From CANNDT01 sp945876205 (GTDB lineage: Bacteria > Acidobacteriota > Vicinamibacteria > Vicinamibacterales > UBA2999), in the NCBI GenBank assembly GCA_947503365.1, contig CANNDT010000028.1, positions 1-47,328 on the forward strand: a DNA stretch of 47,328 bases, written 5' to 3'. The position numbers were made by a program, and so were the translations under genes. Positions 1-8,826 of this stretch are shown here, in pieces. The notes beneath the pieces were generated by a model. That model searched no databases and was not told where the DNA came from. It worked only from the letters and a program-made list of their open reading frames with translations. Position 1 is the stretch's first letter. Each line of letters begins with the position of its first letter.

Positions 1-462
1 CACGTTCTTCCACACGTTGAGTACCGAGCCGCAGGTCGTATCGACCATGGTGCAGCCGCGCTCCTGCAGGTCGTTGAGCAACTCGATCGTGACGCCAAAC
101 GCCGGGAGGATGACGACGTCGCTCGACCCGAGCGCATCCATCGATTCACCGGGGTCGGACAGAAAGCGGATCCCCTGCGCGCGCAGCTGGTCGTTGACGT
201 GAGGGTTGTGGATGATTTCGCCGGTCAGGAACACGGCGCGATCGGAAAACCGCTTCCGCGTCTGATAGGCGTAGTCGACCGCGCGGTCGACGCCATAGCA
301 GAAGCCGAACTCCCGGGCGAGATGGATCTCGAGCCGTCCCGACTGAAACCGGTAATCAGATTCCTTGATGCGCTGGACCAGTTCGCTGTGGTAGCTCTCG
401 GCGAGCACGCCAGCAACCTCGTGCTTGAGGTCGAGGCCTTTACGGAATATCAGAGGGGGCAC
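1..462 (-). CDS. ispH: 4-hydroxy-3-methylbut-2-enyl diphosphate reductase IspH, 3' end cut by the window
   Basis: Last enzyme of the MEP isoprenoid pathway, a [4Fe-4S] enzyme that reduces HMBPP to IPP and DMAPP. Translating the minus strand from 462 gives 154 residues before the window ends. The first iron-sulphur cysteine is in GFCYGVDRAV (C55), followed by GEIIHNPHV (H85) and DTTCGSV with the second cysteine (C144). The ~45-residue N-terminal extension before the first Cys motif is longer than in E. coli IspH and resembles the long form of the family. The GTG start at 462 overlaps the stop of the anti-sigma gene in a TAGTG, so translation is probably coupled to that gene. The third cysteine lies outside the window. 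Confidence 0.9.
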   Translation of the reverse strand, partial: MPPLIFRKGLDLKHEVAGVLAESYHSELVQRIKESDYRFQSGRLEIHLAREFGFCYGVDRAVDYAYQTRKRFSDRAVFLTGEIIHNPHVNDQLRAQGIRFLSDPGESMDALGSSDVVILPAFGVTIELLNDLQERGCTMVDTTCGSVLNVWKNV

Positions 463-1061
463 TACGGGGCCGTGACCTCCCAGACGCGCGGCGTCAGATC
501 GTCGAGCGGCCGCAGCGAGGTGCTGCCCGAACCTTCGATGGCGATATCAATCTGGCCGAGGAACTCGTCCTCCGAAATGGTGGTCGCCACGGCGCGGAGC
601 GTGGGCGTGCCGGCGGGCGGCCGAATGGCCACGGCGAGCTGGGTGGCCCGCACGGGACGAATCACGGAGAAATCATGCGCGAGTTGGCCGGCCAGGAGCC
701 CGATGACCAGGCCCGCAGCGGCGGCGCCGGCGATCCACCGCATGGCGGGACGCGTGCGCAGGACGAAAGGATCGGATGCGTGGCCGGCGGGGAAGGCGAT
801 GACGCGGCCCGGCCGGCCCTCGTGCTCGACCCGCTGAAGAATTCTGGCGTGCTGGCGGGTCAACCGCTCGGCAGGGAACACCTCGTCCGCTTCGGCGGCG
901 GCCGCCAGCGAGACATCGGTCAGCATCCGCGCGATGTCGGCGCGCCGGCTCTGGCACTCGGCGCACGAGTCCAGATGCTGGAGGTCGCCGGGTCCGGGCG
1001 CGGACTCGAGGCAGACCTCCATAAGGCGGTCGTCGGAGAGATGACGTTGACCCTTCATCAT
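462..1061 (-). CDS. anti-sigma factor, zinc-finger type, single-pass membrane protein
   Basis: 199 residues. The N-terminus carries the HxxxCxxC signature of zinc-finger anti-sigma factors (H29, C33, C36 in LQHLDSCAEC). One membrane helix follows at about residues 108-128, with an outer domain of about 70 residues. The ATG at 1061 lies 4 bases after the TGA of the sigma gene; a longer start at 1085 would overlap that gene and is less likely. By family knowledge it binds and holds the upstream ECF sigma factor at the membrane until a signal releases it. The signal cannot be read from the sequence. ispH follows with a one-base overlap. Confidence 0.8.
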   Translation of the reverse strand: MMKGQRHLSDDRLMEVCLESAPGPGDLQHLDSCAECQSRRADIARMLTDVSLAAAAEADEVFPAERLTRQHARILQRVEHEGRPGRVIAFPAGHASDPFVLRTRPAMRWIAGAAAAGLVIGLLAGQLAHDFSVIRPVRATQLAVAIRPPAGTPTLRAVATTISEDEFLGQIDIAIEGSGSTSLRPLDDLTPRVWEVTAP

Positions 1062-1065
1062 GGCT

Positions 1066-1713
1066 TCAGCGTTCCAGCAGTCCACGCAGCTTGCGGACCG
1101 CGCGGAACAAATGCACGCGAACGGTGGCCTCGCTCACGCCGAGCGACCGGCTCACTTCGCTGGTCGTCTGCTCGGCGATCTGGCACAGCGTAAACACCGC
1201 ACGCTGCCGCTCTGGTAACTGTGCCACTGCGGCGGCAATCTCTCGCCCGCGCTCGGCGTCGACCAGTCGATCCTCCGCGCTTCGCTGCGGCACTCTCGGC
1301 TCGCGGGGCGCCACCTCGACACCCGAGGGCATCGGCACCGACCATCGCAGCCGTCGGGCGCGCGACTTCCGCAGGTCGAGGCAGCCGTTCACCAGGATCC
1401 GCGTGAACCAGACCTCGAAGGGCAGGTCCTCGCGATAGCTGGTGATGTGGCTGAACACCTTGACGAAGGCGTCCTGCACGGCCTCATCCGCGTCGTGCGT
1501 ATCCCGAAGATATTGGTACGCGATGCGAACCGCCCGGCGCTGCTGGAGCACCACCAGATCCCCGAACCGCTCCCGGGCCGCATCACGATGACCGGCGACG
1601 ACGAGCGCCTTGATTTCGGCTGCAAGCGAGGAATCTCTGGACAACGGGGCCGCTGCTGCCGGAGTACCCGCCGCAACGGGTGACGAGGCGCGCTGAGGGG
1701 GCGTTCTGGACAT
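1066..1713 (-). CDS. ECF-type RNA polymerase sigma factor
   Basis: 215 residues from the ATG at 1713. Sigma region 2 spans about residues 47-122 (AVRIAYQYLRDTHDADEAVQ, then DAFVKVFSHI) and region 4 about 150-213 (LPERQRAVFTL, then the helix-turn-helix SEVSRSLGVSEATVRVHLFR). There is no region 3, as in ECF factors. A TTG at 1791 in the same frame would add 26 residues without domain features; no clear Shine-Dalgarno decides between them. The gene heads a minus-strand set with its anti-sigma factor and ispH and is divergent from gatB. Confidence 0.85.
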   Translation of the reverse strand: MSRTPPQRASSPVAAGTPAAAAPLSRDSSLAAEIKALVVAGHRDAARERFGDLVVLQQRRAVRIAYQYLRDTHDADEAVQDAFVKVFSHITSYREDLPFEVWFTRILVNGCLDLRKSRARRLRWSVPMPSGVEVAPREPRVPQRSAEDRLVDAERGREIAAAVAQLPERQRAVFTLCQIAEQTTSEVSRSLGVSEATVRVHLFRAVRKLRGLLER

Positions 1714-1852
1714 GTATACGGCGGCTGCGGGCTGGTGTTTACCGCGTCTTAACAATTCGATTGCGGCGGGCGCCAGCGCGGAGTGTGACAACTATACCGC
1801 AATCCATGTACGATTCGGCTTCCGTACGCCGCAGAGCGAGGCCCAACTCATA

Positions 1853-3292
1853 GTGAAATACGAGCCGGTAATCGGCCTGGAAATCCACGCGCAGCTCCGC
1901 ACCAGGACAAAGATCTTCTGCGGCTGCAGCACGGCCTTTGGCGCACCTCCCAACTCCCAGGTCTGCCCGACCTGCCTGGGGCTCCCGGGGGCGCTGCCGG
2001 TCCTCAACCGCCAGGCGGTCGACTTCGCCATCAAGGCGGCCCTGGCCCTCGGCTGCGCCGTGCAGCCGGAATCGATTTTTGCCCGCAAGAACTACTTCTA
2101 TCCCGACCTTCCCAAGGGCTACCAGATCTCGCAGTACGAGAAGCCGCTCGCGCTCGGCGGGGCCGTCGAGGTGACGGCGGCGGGGAAGACGACGCAGATC
2201 GGGCTGACGCGCATCCACATGGAAGAGGATGCGGGCAAGTCGCTGCACGAGGGATTTTTCGACTCCGACCGCAACACCTACGTCGACTACAACCGAAGCG
2301 GCGTGCCGCTCATCGAGATCGTGTCGGAACCCGACATGCGGTCGGCGGCCGAGGCCGCGGAGTTCTTTACGCACCTCCGTGAGGTGCTCGTCTCCATTGG
2401 CGTCAACGACGGCAACATGGAGGAGGGAAGCCTCCGCTGCGATGCCAACGTCTCGGTCAGGCCCGCGGGCCAGGCGAAGTTCGGCACCAAGGCCGAAGTC
2501 AAGAACGTCAACTCCTTCCGCTACCTGCAGAAGGCGATTGAGTACGAGATCACCCGCCAGATCGAAGTGCTCGAGGAGGGCGGGCGCGTGATGCAGGAGA
2601 CCCGGCTCTGGGATTCGTCCACGGGCCGGACCCACTCGATGCGCAGCAAGGAAGAGGCGCACGACTACCGCTACTTCCCCGAGCCCGACCTTCCGCCGCT
2701 CGTCGTCGACACGGCCCGCATCGAGGCCGTGCGCGCGACGATGCCGGAGTTGCCCGAGGCGAGGCGCCGGCGGTTCGTGGCGGCGTACGCGCTGCCGGAG
2801 TACGACGCGGGCGTGTTGACGCAGTCGTCCGAGCTGGCGGATTACTACGAGCAGGTGGCGCGCGATTCGGGCAATCCCAAGGCCGCCAGCAACTGGGTGA
2901 TGGGGGAGTTGCTGCGGACCATCAATGACCGCGGGATGAATATTGCCGACGTGCCGCTGACCCCGGCCGCCCTCGCCGGCCTGGTGGCGCTGGTCGACAA
3001 GGGCACCATCAGCAGCTCGATCGCCAAGGACGTCTTTGGCAAGATGTTTGACTCGGGACGATCGGCGGATGACATAGTAGCGGCTGATGGGCTTGCGCAG
3101 AATAGCGACGAAGCGGCGCTCCTCGCGATCGTCCACGACGTCATGGGCAAGAACGCCGACGCCGTCACGCAGTACCGCGCCGGCAAGAACCAGACGTTCG
3201 GCTTTCTCGTCGGCCAGGTCATGAAGGGCAGCGGTGGCAAAGCCAATCCGAAGCTCGCCAACGAGCTGCTCAAGCGCGAGCTCAACCGGTGA
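1853..3292 (+). CDS. gatB: aspartyl/glutamyl-tRNA(Asn/Gln) amidotransferase subunit B
   Basis: GatB is the kinase subunit of GatCAB, which converts Glu-tRNA(Gln) and Asp-tRNA(Asn) to the amide forms. The protein starts VKYEPVIGLEIHAQL and contains the hallmark KNYFYPDLPKGYQISQYE and the SGVPLIEIVSEPD segment, followed by a C-terminal YqeY-like helical tail. I chose the GTG at 1853 because upstream in-frame codons (from 1712) encode no family sequence; the result is 479 residues, normal for GatB. gatA and gatC are not in the window. The stop overlaps the ftsE start (GTGA). Confidence 0.96.
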   Translation: MKYEPVIGLEIHAQLRTRTKIFCGCSTAFGAPPNSQVCPTCLGLPGALPVLNRQAVDFAIKAALALGCAVQPESIFARKNYFYPDLPKGYQISQYEKPLALGGAVEVTAAGKTTQIGLTRIHMEEDAGKSLHEGFFDSDRNTYVDYNRSGVPLIEIVSEPDMRSAAEAAEFFTHLREVLVSIGVNDGNMEEGSLRCDANVSVRPAGQAKFGTKAEVKNVNSFRYLQKAIEYEITRQIEVLEEGGRVMQETRLWDSSTGRTHSMRSKEEAHDYRYFPEPDLPPLVVDTARIEAVRATMPELPEARRRRFVAAYALPEYDAGVLTQSSELADYYEQVARDSGNPKAASNWVMGELLRTINDRGMNIADVPLTPAALAGLVALVDKGTISSSIAKDVFGKMFDSGRSADDIVAADGLAQNSDEAALLAIVHDVMGKNADAVTQYRAGKNQTFGFLVGQVMKGSGGKANPKLANELLKRELNR

Positions 3293-3951
3293 TCGAGACG
3301 CATCATCTCTCGAAGTTTTACAGTCGCGGTTTGTACGCGCTGCGCGACCTGTCGCTGAGTGTCGACAAGGGTGAGTTCGTGTTTCTCACCGGTCCGAGCG
3401 GCGCCGGCAAGTCCACGTTTCTTCGCTTGCTCCTGATGCAGGAGCGCCCGAGCGAAGGCGAGATCTTCGTCAACGGCCACAACCTCTCGAAGCTGTCGCG
3501 CCGCGAGACGCAGGAATACCGGCGCGGCATCGGGTTCGTCTTCCAGGACTTCAAGCTGATTCCCTCGCGCACCGTCCTCGAGAACATCTCCTTCGTGCCG
3601 GAAGTGCTCGGCGTGCCGGTGTCGCAGCAGCGCCGCCGCGCGTTTCAAGTGCTCAAGTGGGTGGGCCTTCAGCACCGGATGAGCGCGTATCCCTCGGACC
3701 TCTCCGGCGGCGAACAGCAGCGCATCGCGATTGCCCGCGCGCTCGTCAACGATCCGGCGCTCCTCCTTGCCGACGAGCCGACCGGGAATCTCGACCCCGA
3801 TCTGTCCCTTGAAATCATGAACCTGCTCCGTGAGATCAACGCCGGCGGCACGACGGTGGTGGTGGCCACTCACGACCGCGAGTTGATCCGGCTCGTCGGA
3901 CGCCGAACGATCACGCTCGATGCCGGCCGCGTCGTCGAGATCGTCGCATGA
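3289..3951 (+). CDS. ftsE: cell division ATP-binding protein FtsE
   Basis: Cytoplasmic ATPase of the FtsEX complex, which controls peptidoglycan hydrolases at the septum. 220 residues. Walker A GPSGAGKST (35-43), ABC signature LSGGEQQR (138-145), Walker B LLLADEPTGNLD (158-169) and the H-loop histidine in ATHD (H195) are all present. The GTG start at 3289 overlaps the gatB stop by four bases, and its own stop overlaps ftsX by ATGA. This tight pairing with ftsX supports FtsE rather than a LolD or MacB ATPase. Confidence 0.95.
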   Translation: MIETHHLSKFYSRGLYALRDLSLSVDKGEFVFLTGPSGAGKSTFLRLLLMQERPSEGEIFVNGHNLSKLSRRETQEYRRGIGFVFQDFKLIPSRTVLENISFVPEVLGVPVSQQRRRAFQVLKWVGLQHRMSAYPSDLSGGEQQRIAIARALVNDPALLLADEPTGNLDPDLSLEIMNLLREINAGGTTVVVATHDRELIRLVGRRTITLDAGRVVEIVA

Positions 3952-4835
3952 GGGCGATCGAATACGCCGCGCGCGAAGGGTGGGCGAGTCTCTGGCGCAG
4001 CCGGGGATCGAGTGCGTTTGCGGTGATCGCCATCGCGCTGGCGATGACGGTGCTCGGCGTGCTCCTCCTGCTGACGTGGAACGCGCAGCGGCTCCTCGCG
4101 CAGTGGACGACGGCCGCCGAGTTTTCGGTCTACCTCCGCGACGATGCGACGTCGGAGCAGCGCGGGGCGATCGAAAACATCATCGACCAGAGCGGGACGA
4201 CGGATCAGCGGGAATACATCTCCAAGACCGACGCGCTGGCGCGGTTCCGCCGCCAGTTCACCGACCTGGCGTCGCTGACCCAGGGCTTTGACGACAATCC
4301 GTTTCCCGCATCGCTCGAGGTGCGGGTTCGCGCGAATGCCGGGGCCGACGGCCGTGCCGACGCGCTGGTGCGCCGGATTGCAGCGTTGCCCGGAGTTGCC
4401 GATGTGAGGTACGACCGGGAATGGTTGTCGAGGCTCGCCTCGGGCCTGAATGCCATGCGCGGTGCCGGATTGGCGCTGGCCCTCCTCATGGCCGCCGCGG
4501 CTGGCGTCACCGTGGCCACGGTCGTGCGGCTTGGCCTGCACTCGCGCCGGGACGAGATCGAAATCATGCGGCTGGTCGGATCGCCGATGTCATTCATCCG
4601 CGGCCCCTTCGTGGCCGAAGGCCTGATGCAGGGCGGCCTGGGCGCCGTGCTGGCGCTGGCTTTTCTATGGCTGGGATTCGCAGCCGTGGGCGCCTGGTGG
4701 GGAACTGACCTGAGGGCACTGCTGGACGGCGGATCGCTCGAATTCCTGCCGGCGCGGTTCACCACCGCCCTGGTGGCGGGCGGCATGGTGGTCGGGAGCG
4801 TCGGCGGATTTGCGGCGTCGCGGCACGCGGCGTAA
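3948..4835 (+). CDS. ftsX: cell division permease-like protein FtsX
   Basis: 295 residues with the FtsX layout: short cytoplasmic N-terminus, first membrane helix at about 22-45 (AFAVIAIALAMTVLGVLLLL), a periplasmic domain of about 120 residues, then three membrane helices in the C-terminal half (around 170-195, 220-245 and 270-290). The periplasmic domain begins AEFSVYLRDDATSEQ, typical of FtsX. By family knowledge FtsX passes the FtsE ATPase cycle to periplasmic hydrolases. ATGA overlap with ftsE. A hairpin lies 18 bases after the stop. Confidence 0.93.
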   Translation: MRAIEYAAREGWASLWRSRGSSAFAVIAIALAMTVLGVLLLLTWNAQRLLAQWTTAAEFSVYLRDDATSEQRGAIENIIDQSGTTDQREYISKTDALARFRRQFTDLASLTQGFDDNPFPASLEVRVRANAGADGRADALVRRIAALPGVADVRYDREWLSRLASGLNAMRGAGLALALLMAAAAGVTVATVVRLGLHSRRDEIEIMRLVGSPMSFIRGPFVAEGLMQGGLGAVLALAFLWLGFAAVGAWWGTDLRALLDGGSLEFLPARFTTALVAGGMVVGSVGGFAASRHAA

Positions 4836-4853
4836 GACAAAAATGGCGGGGTT

Positions 4854-4873
4854 GAGGGCTTTGCCGAGCCCTC
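4854..4873 (+). terminator. possible hairpin terminator after ftsX
   Basis: GAGGGCT and AGCCCTC form a 7-bp perfect stem around a 6-base loop, 18 bases after the ftsX stop and just before the next promoter. There is no T-run, so intrinsic termination is not certain; it may be a stabilising 3' hairpin. Confidence 0.35.
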
Positions 4874-4883
4874 TGCTGCAGAA

Positions 4884-4913
4884 TTGACAGGCGCGCGGAA
4901 CGCTCGTTACACT
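4884..4913 (+). promoter_or_regulatory. sigma70-type promoter for the gene at 4929
   Basis: A perfect -35 hexamer TTGACA (4884-4889) and a -10 hexamer TACACT (4908-4913) are separated by 18 bases. Transcription would start near 4920, giving a leader of about 10 bases before the ATG at 4929. This also argues against a TTG start at 4884, which would lie inside the -35 box. Confidence 0.7.
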
Positions 4914-4928
4914 GGAGTCATACCAAGA

Positions 4929-5240
4929 ATGTCCGCTGCACGGAACCGGGTGTCCCGTTTTCTCACCGATTCGCGTCCGCAGAGCGAATCGGCCTTTCAC
5001 CCTCTCTCGAATTTCTATCGAGAAGAGTTCCTCAAGTGCCAGCGCTGCCTCGATCAGCAGCGCGAGTACTACTCAGAGAGCACCATCAGCGACGTCGAGC
5101 AAGCCCTCACCCGCGCAATGTCCGAGATCGATCACCTCTGCACGAAGGGCGACGCCGACAGGGTCGTCAGCCGTCTCCTCAGACAATTTGACGTCGTCAC
5201 GGGCCTCTCGGCCTGGTCTGATCCCCGACACGTCCACTAA
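4929..5240 (+). CDS. small protein of unknown function
   Basis: 103 residues from the ATG at 4929. I do not recognise the family. It is soluble and rich in charged residues, with a Cys pair in KCQRCLDQQ and a mostly helical C-terminal half (SDVEQALTRAMSEIDHLC). It overlaps the start of the glycerate kinase gene by 53 bases in another frame. A strong promoter sits directly upstream, and almost no leader is left for a ribosome-binding site. The reading frame ends inside the kinase gene, so translational coupling is possible. Confidence 0.55.
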   Translation: MSAARNRVSRFLTDSRPQSESAFHPLSNFYREEFLKCQRCLDQQREYYSESTISDVEQALTRAMSEIDHLCTKGDADRVVSRLLRQFDVVTGLSAWSDPRHVH

Positions 5241-6546
5241 CCGTCCGCTCCCAGAGCTACGCCGCGATCTCGCCACGATTGTGCGGGCGGCGATCGAGGC
5301 CGTTGATGCGGCGCGCCTGGTCGAGCGTGCGCTGAACGATGCCGCTCTCCTCGACCAACTGCGATCGGCCAGCTCCGTGGACGTGGTGGCTGCGGGGAAG
5401 GCTGCCGCGCCGATGTTGAGGGGATTCGCCAGCGCGGCCCCCGTCCCGGCGCGGTCGATGACTGGCATCGGACCGGGGCAGCCGGAGACGTTGCCCGCGG
5501 GCGCCGTCTGGTATCCCAGCGCCCATCCCGTTCCTGACGAACGAAGCGTCGCCGCCGCGCGCCGGGCGCTCGCGGTGGCGGAGTCGGTGACGCCACGGGG
5601 CGTTCTGCTGGTGCTCATTTCGGGAGGCGCCTCCGCGTTGATGGCGAAGCCCGCCGGCGACCTGTCGCTGGCGGATAAGCGCCGCACGAGCGAGCTCCTC
5701 CTCGAGTCGGGCGCCGACATCACCGAGATGAATACCGTTCGCAAACATCTCTCCGCGATCAAAGGCGGACGCCTCGCGGTGGCGGCGGGCGGTGCGGTGG
5801 TGACGCTGGCCGTGTCGGACGTCGTTGGCGACAACCTCTCGACGATCGCGTCGGGTCCAACCGTCCCCGACGCGACGACGTTCGAGAAGGCGCTCGACGT
5901 GCTCGACCGGCGAGGAGGGAGCGCTCGATATCCGCCGGCGGTGGTGCGCTGGCTTGCACGCGGCGCGGACGGCGGCGTCGAGGAGACGCCGAAGCCCAAT
6001 GACCCGCGGCTCACGCGATCGGTCGCGACAGTCATCGGCGGACGCCTGACGGCGGTGGACGGCGCCAGCCGGGCCGCCGAGGCGCTTGGCTATCGCATCC
6101 ACGCGATTGAGCAGCCGGTGACCGGAGAGGCGCGGCGCGCCGGTGCCGCGCTGGTTGACGTCGCCTCGTGGGCGTCGATGCTCCGCGACGCGCAGCCGAT
6201 GTGCATCCTGGCGTCCGGTGAGACCACCGTCCGCGTGACCGGCCATGGCAGCGGCGGCCGCAACCAGGAGTGCGCGCTGGCGATGGGACTTTCGCTGGAG
6301 ACGCTCGGCTCTTCAGTGGTGGCGGCCAGCGTCGGCACCGACGGCGTCGACGGTCCGACTGATGCCGCTGGCGCGGTCGTGGACACGACGACGCTGGCAC
6401 GCGCCAAGGCGGCAGGGATTGAAGAGCCCCAGCGCTACCTTGACAACAACGACTCGTACACTTTTTTCAACACGCTTGGCGATTTGATCCGCACGGGACC
6501 TACCGGGACCAACGTCGGCGATCTCCAGATTATTCTGATCGGCTAG
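5188..6546 (+). CDS. glycerate 2-kinase, GckA/MOFRL family
   Basis: Phosphorylates D-glycerate to 2-phosphoglycerate with ATP in the family. 452 residues. The N-terminal GckA-type Rossmann domain shows VDVVAAGKAAAPM and the conserved LVLISGGASALMAKP; the C-terminal MOFRL domain has LASGETTVRVTGHGSGGRNQE and GTDGVDGPTDAAGA. The only early start is TTG at 5188, inside the preceding gene; the next possible one, GTG at 5281, would remove part of the first helix. Downstream, rnr begins 7 bases after the stop. Confident on family; physiological role (glycerate or hydroxypyruvate use) is inferred. Confidence 0.88.
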   Translation: MTSSRASRPGLIPDTSTNRPLPELRRDLATIVRAAIEAVDAARLVERALNDAALLDQLRSASSVDVVAAGKAAAPMLRGFASAAPVPARSMTGIGPGQPETLPAGAVWYPSAHPVPDERSVAAARRALAVAESVTPRGVLLVLISGGASALMAKPAGDLSLADKRRTSELLLESGADITEMNTVRKHLSAIKGGRLAVAAGGAVVTLAVSDVVGDNLSTIASGPTVPDATTFEKALDVLDRRGGSARYPPAVVRWLARGADGGVEETPKPNDPRLTRSVATVIGGRLTAVDGASRAAEALGYRIHAIEQPVTGEARRAGAALVDVASWASMLRDAQPMCILASGETTVRVTGHGSGGRNQECALAMGLSLETLGSSVVAASVGTDGVDGPTDAAGAVVDTTTLARAKAAGIEEPQRYLDNNDSYTFFNTLGDLIRTGPTGTNVGDLQIILIG

Positions 6547-6552
6547 TTAGAC

Positions 6553-8826
6553 ATGTATTCACGCGACGACATCCTCACCCTCATTCGAGAGAAGGTTCAT
6601 CATCCGGCGACAGCGCGAGAGCTGTCCCAATTGCTCCGCGTGTCACGCGAGGAGCGCAACAACTTCAAACGCCAACTCAAGACGCTCGTCGCCGACGGCG
6701 CCTTGCTCCAGATCCGCGGCAACCGGTTCGGCCTGCCCGACAAGATGGATCTGGTCGTCGGGCGCCTCCAGACCAATCCCGCGGGATTTGGATTTGTCGT
6801 GCCCGAAAACGCGCAGCGCGGCGAGCGCAAGGACATTTACATCGCCGCCTCGCTCCTCACTGAAGCGATGCACGGCGACCGCGTGGTCGCGCGCATCGAG
6901 CGGCAGACGGAAAAGGGTGCGGAGGGGCGCATCATCCGGATCCTCGAACGCAGCCAGGCGACCATCGTCGGGCGCTTCGAAGTGGACGACAGCGGGCTCG
7001 GCTACGTCGTCCCGTTCGATCGCCGTGTGCTGACCGACGTCCACGTGCCGACGGGGCAGTGGGGAGAGGCCGAGCCGGGCGAGATGGTGCTGGTCGAGAT
7101 CACGCGATGGCCGACGGCCACGCGCGGCCCGGTCGGCAAAGTCTCGGAGGTGCTCGGGCGCATCGAGGAGCCCGGCGTCGACACGCAGATCATCATCCGC
7201 AAGTTCGGCATCCCCGACGCGCACTCCGAGGAGGCGATCGAGGAAGCCCGCCGCATCGGCGGGGCGGTGAAGGAAAGGGACACCAAGGGCCGCACCGACT
7301 TCCGGACGGTGACGACGGTCACGATCGACGGCGAGCACGCGCGCGACTTTGACGATGCGATCACGATCGAGCGGCTGCCGAACGGCAACTACTGGCTCGG
7401 CGTGCACATCGCCGACGTCGCGCACTACGTGGAGGAGGGCAGCGCGCTCGACGAGGAAGCCTACGAGCGCGGCACCTCGGTGTATTTCACCGAGCGGGCG
7501 GTGCACATGTTTCCCTCGGAGCTGGCGACGGGGCTCTGCAGCCTGAACCCGCATGTGGACCGGCTGGTCCAGTCATGCCTGATGGAAGTCGATCGCCGCG
7601 GCAACGTCGTCCGCTATGAAATGCATGACGGCGTCATCAACAGCGACGCTCGCATGACCTACACGGCCGTCAACGCGATCCTGACCGATCACGATCCGGC
7701 CGTCACCGAACAGTACCGGCCGTTGGTCCCGATGTTCGAGATGATGCACGAGCTGTTCGAGATCCTGAACGCGCGCAGGCGCCGGAGAGGGTCGATTGAC
7801 TTCGATTTGCCCGAAGCGGCAGTCATCCTCTCGGACCTCGGTCAGATCACAAACATCATCGCCACCGAGCGGAACGTCGCACACCGGCTGATCGAAGAGT
7901 TCATGCTGCTGGCAAACGAGACGGTCGCCGCGCACCTCGTGAACAACGACGTGCCCGCGTTGCACCGCGTGCACGAGGCGCCCGATCTCAAGAAGGTCGA
8001 GGAATTCGAGGCGTTCATCACGACTCTCGGCTATAGCCTGGGCGGATCGGGCGGCACGATCCGGCCGAAGCATTTCCAGAAGTTGATCGACCGGATGAAG
8101 GGGACGCCCGAGGAGCGTCCGATCGCCGCGCTCATGCTGCGGACGATGCAGAAAGCGCGGTACGACTTCGCGCCACTTGGGCACTTCGGTCTGGCCGCCG
8201 AGCATTACACCCACTTCACGTCGCCGATCCGGCGCTACCCCGATCTGGTGGTGCACCGGATGCTGCGCGAGTCACGGCAGGGCACGATCGCCGAACCGCG
8301 ACGAGCGGAGCTCGAAGAGGAGCTGCCGGACGTCGGGCGCCACACGTCCGAAATGGAGCGGCGCGCCGACGAAGCCGAGCGCGAGCTGCTGCAGTGGAAG
8401 AAGGTCCGCTTCATGGCGGACAAGGTGGGTGACGAGTACGAGGGCCACATCACCGGTGTGGCGCCGTTCGGGCTCTTCGTCGAGCTCATCGAGCACTACG
8501 TCGAAGGCCTCGTGCACGTGTCGAGCATGGGGGACGATTACTACCGCTACATCGAGCAGCAACACGTCATGCGCGGCGAGAATACCCAGAAGGTCTACCG
8601 GCTGGGTGACAAGGTGCTGGTGCAGGTGGTGCGCGTCGACATGGAGCGACGGCAGGTCGATCTGGGACTGGTGGAGATTCTCGAGAACGTCCGGCGGGTT
8701 GAGCGCCCGAGCGGACCAGTGCGGAGCAAAGTGAAGCCCAAGCGCGAGCAGAAGCGGGCGCAGCGGCCTGGCCGGCGCGAGCGCCTCGGCAAGAAGGCGG
8801 GCGCGCGCCGGGGACGATCACGCTAG
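6553..8826 (+). CDS. rnr: ribonuclease R
   Basis: 3'-5' exoribonuclease that degrades structured RNA. 757 residues in the RNase R order: N-terminal helix-turn-helix (1-60, TARELSQLLRVSREE), two cold-shock domains (about 65-230), the RNB catalytic domain with DGEHARDFDDAI (catalytic aspartates) and HFTSPIRRYPDLVVHR, then an S1 domain (about 620-710, GHITGVAPFGLFVEL) and a Lys/Arg-rich tail. Length and tail separate it from RNase II. Starts at ATG 6553 and ends four bases into tatA on the other strand. Confidence 0.95.
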   Translation: MYSRDDILTLIREKVHHPATARELSQLLRVSREERNNFKRQLKTLVADGALLQIRGNRFGLPDKMDLVVGRLQTNPAGFGFVVPENAQRGERKDIYIAASLLTEAMHGDRVVARIERQTEKGAEGRIIRILERSQATIVGRFEVDDSGLGYVVPFDRRVLTDVHVPTGQWGEAEPGEMVLVEITRWPTATRGPVGKVSEVLGRIEEPGVDTQIIIRKFGIPDAHSEEAIEEARRIGGAVKERDTKGRTDFRTVTTVTIDGEHARDFDDAITIERLPNGNYWLGVHIADVAHYVEEGSALDEEAYERGTSVYFTERAVHMFPSELATGLCSLNPHVDRLVQSCLMEVDRRGNVVRYEMHDGVINSDARMTYTAVNAILTDHDPAVTEQYRPLVPMFEMMHELFEILNARRRRRGSIDFDLPEAAVILSDLGQITNIIATERNVAHRLIEEFMLLANETVAAHLVNNDVPALHRVHEAPDLKKVEEFEAFITTLGYSLGGSGGTIRPKHFQKLIDRMKGTPEERPIAALMLRTMQKARYDFAPLGHFGLAAEHYTHFTSPIRRYPDLVVHRMLRESRQGTIAEPRRAELEEELPDVGRHTSEMERRADEAERELLQWKKVRFMADKVGDEYEGHITGVAPFGLFVELIEHYVEGLVHVSSMGDDYYRYIEQQHVMRGENTQKVYRLGDKVLVQVVRVDMERRQVDLGLVEILENVRRVERPSGPVRSKVKPKREQKRAQRPGRRERLGKKAGARRGRSR

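Noticed and set aside
1739..3136. Long minus-strand open frame opposite gatB
   Set aside because: Full-length antisense frame in high-GC DNA; Arg/His/Asp-rich, no family motif, while gatB is unmistakable.
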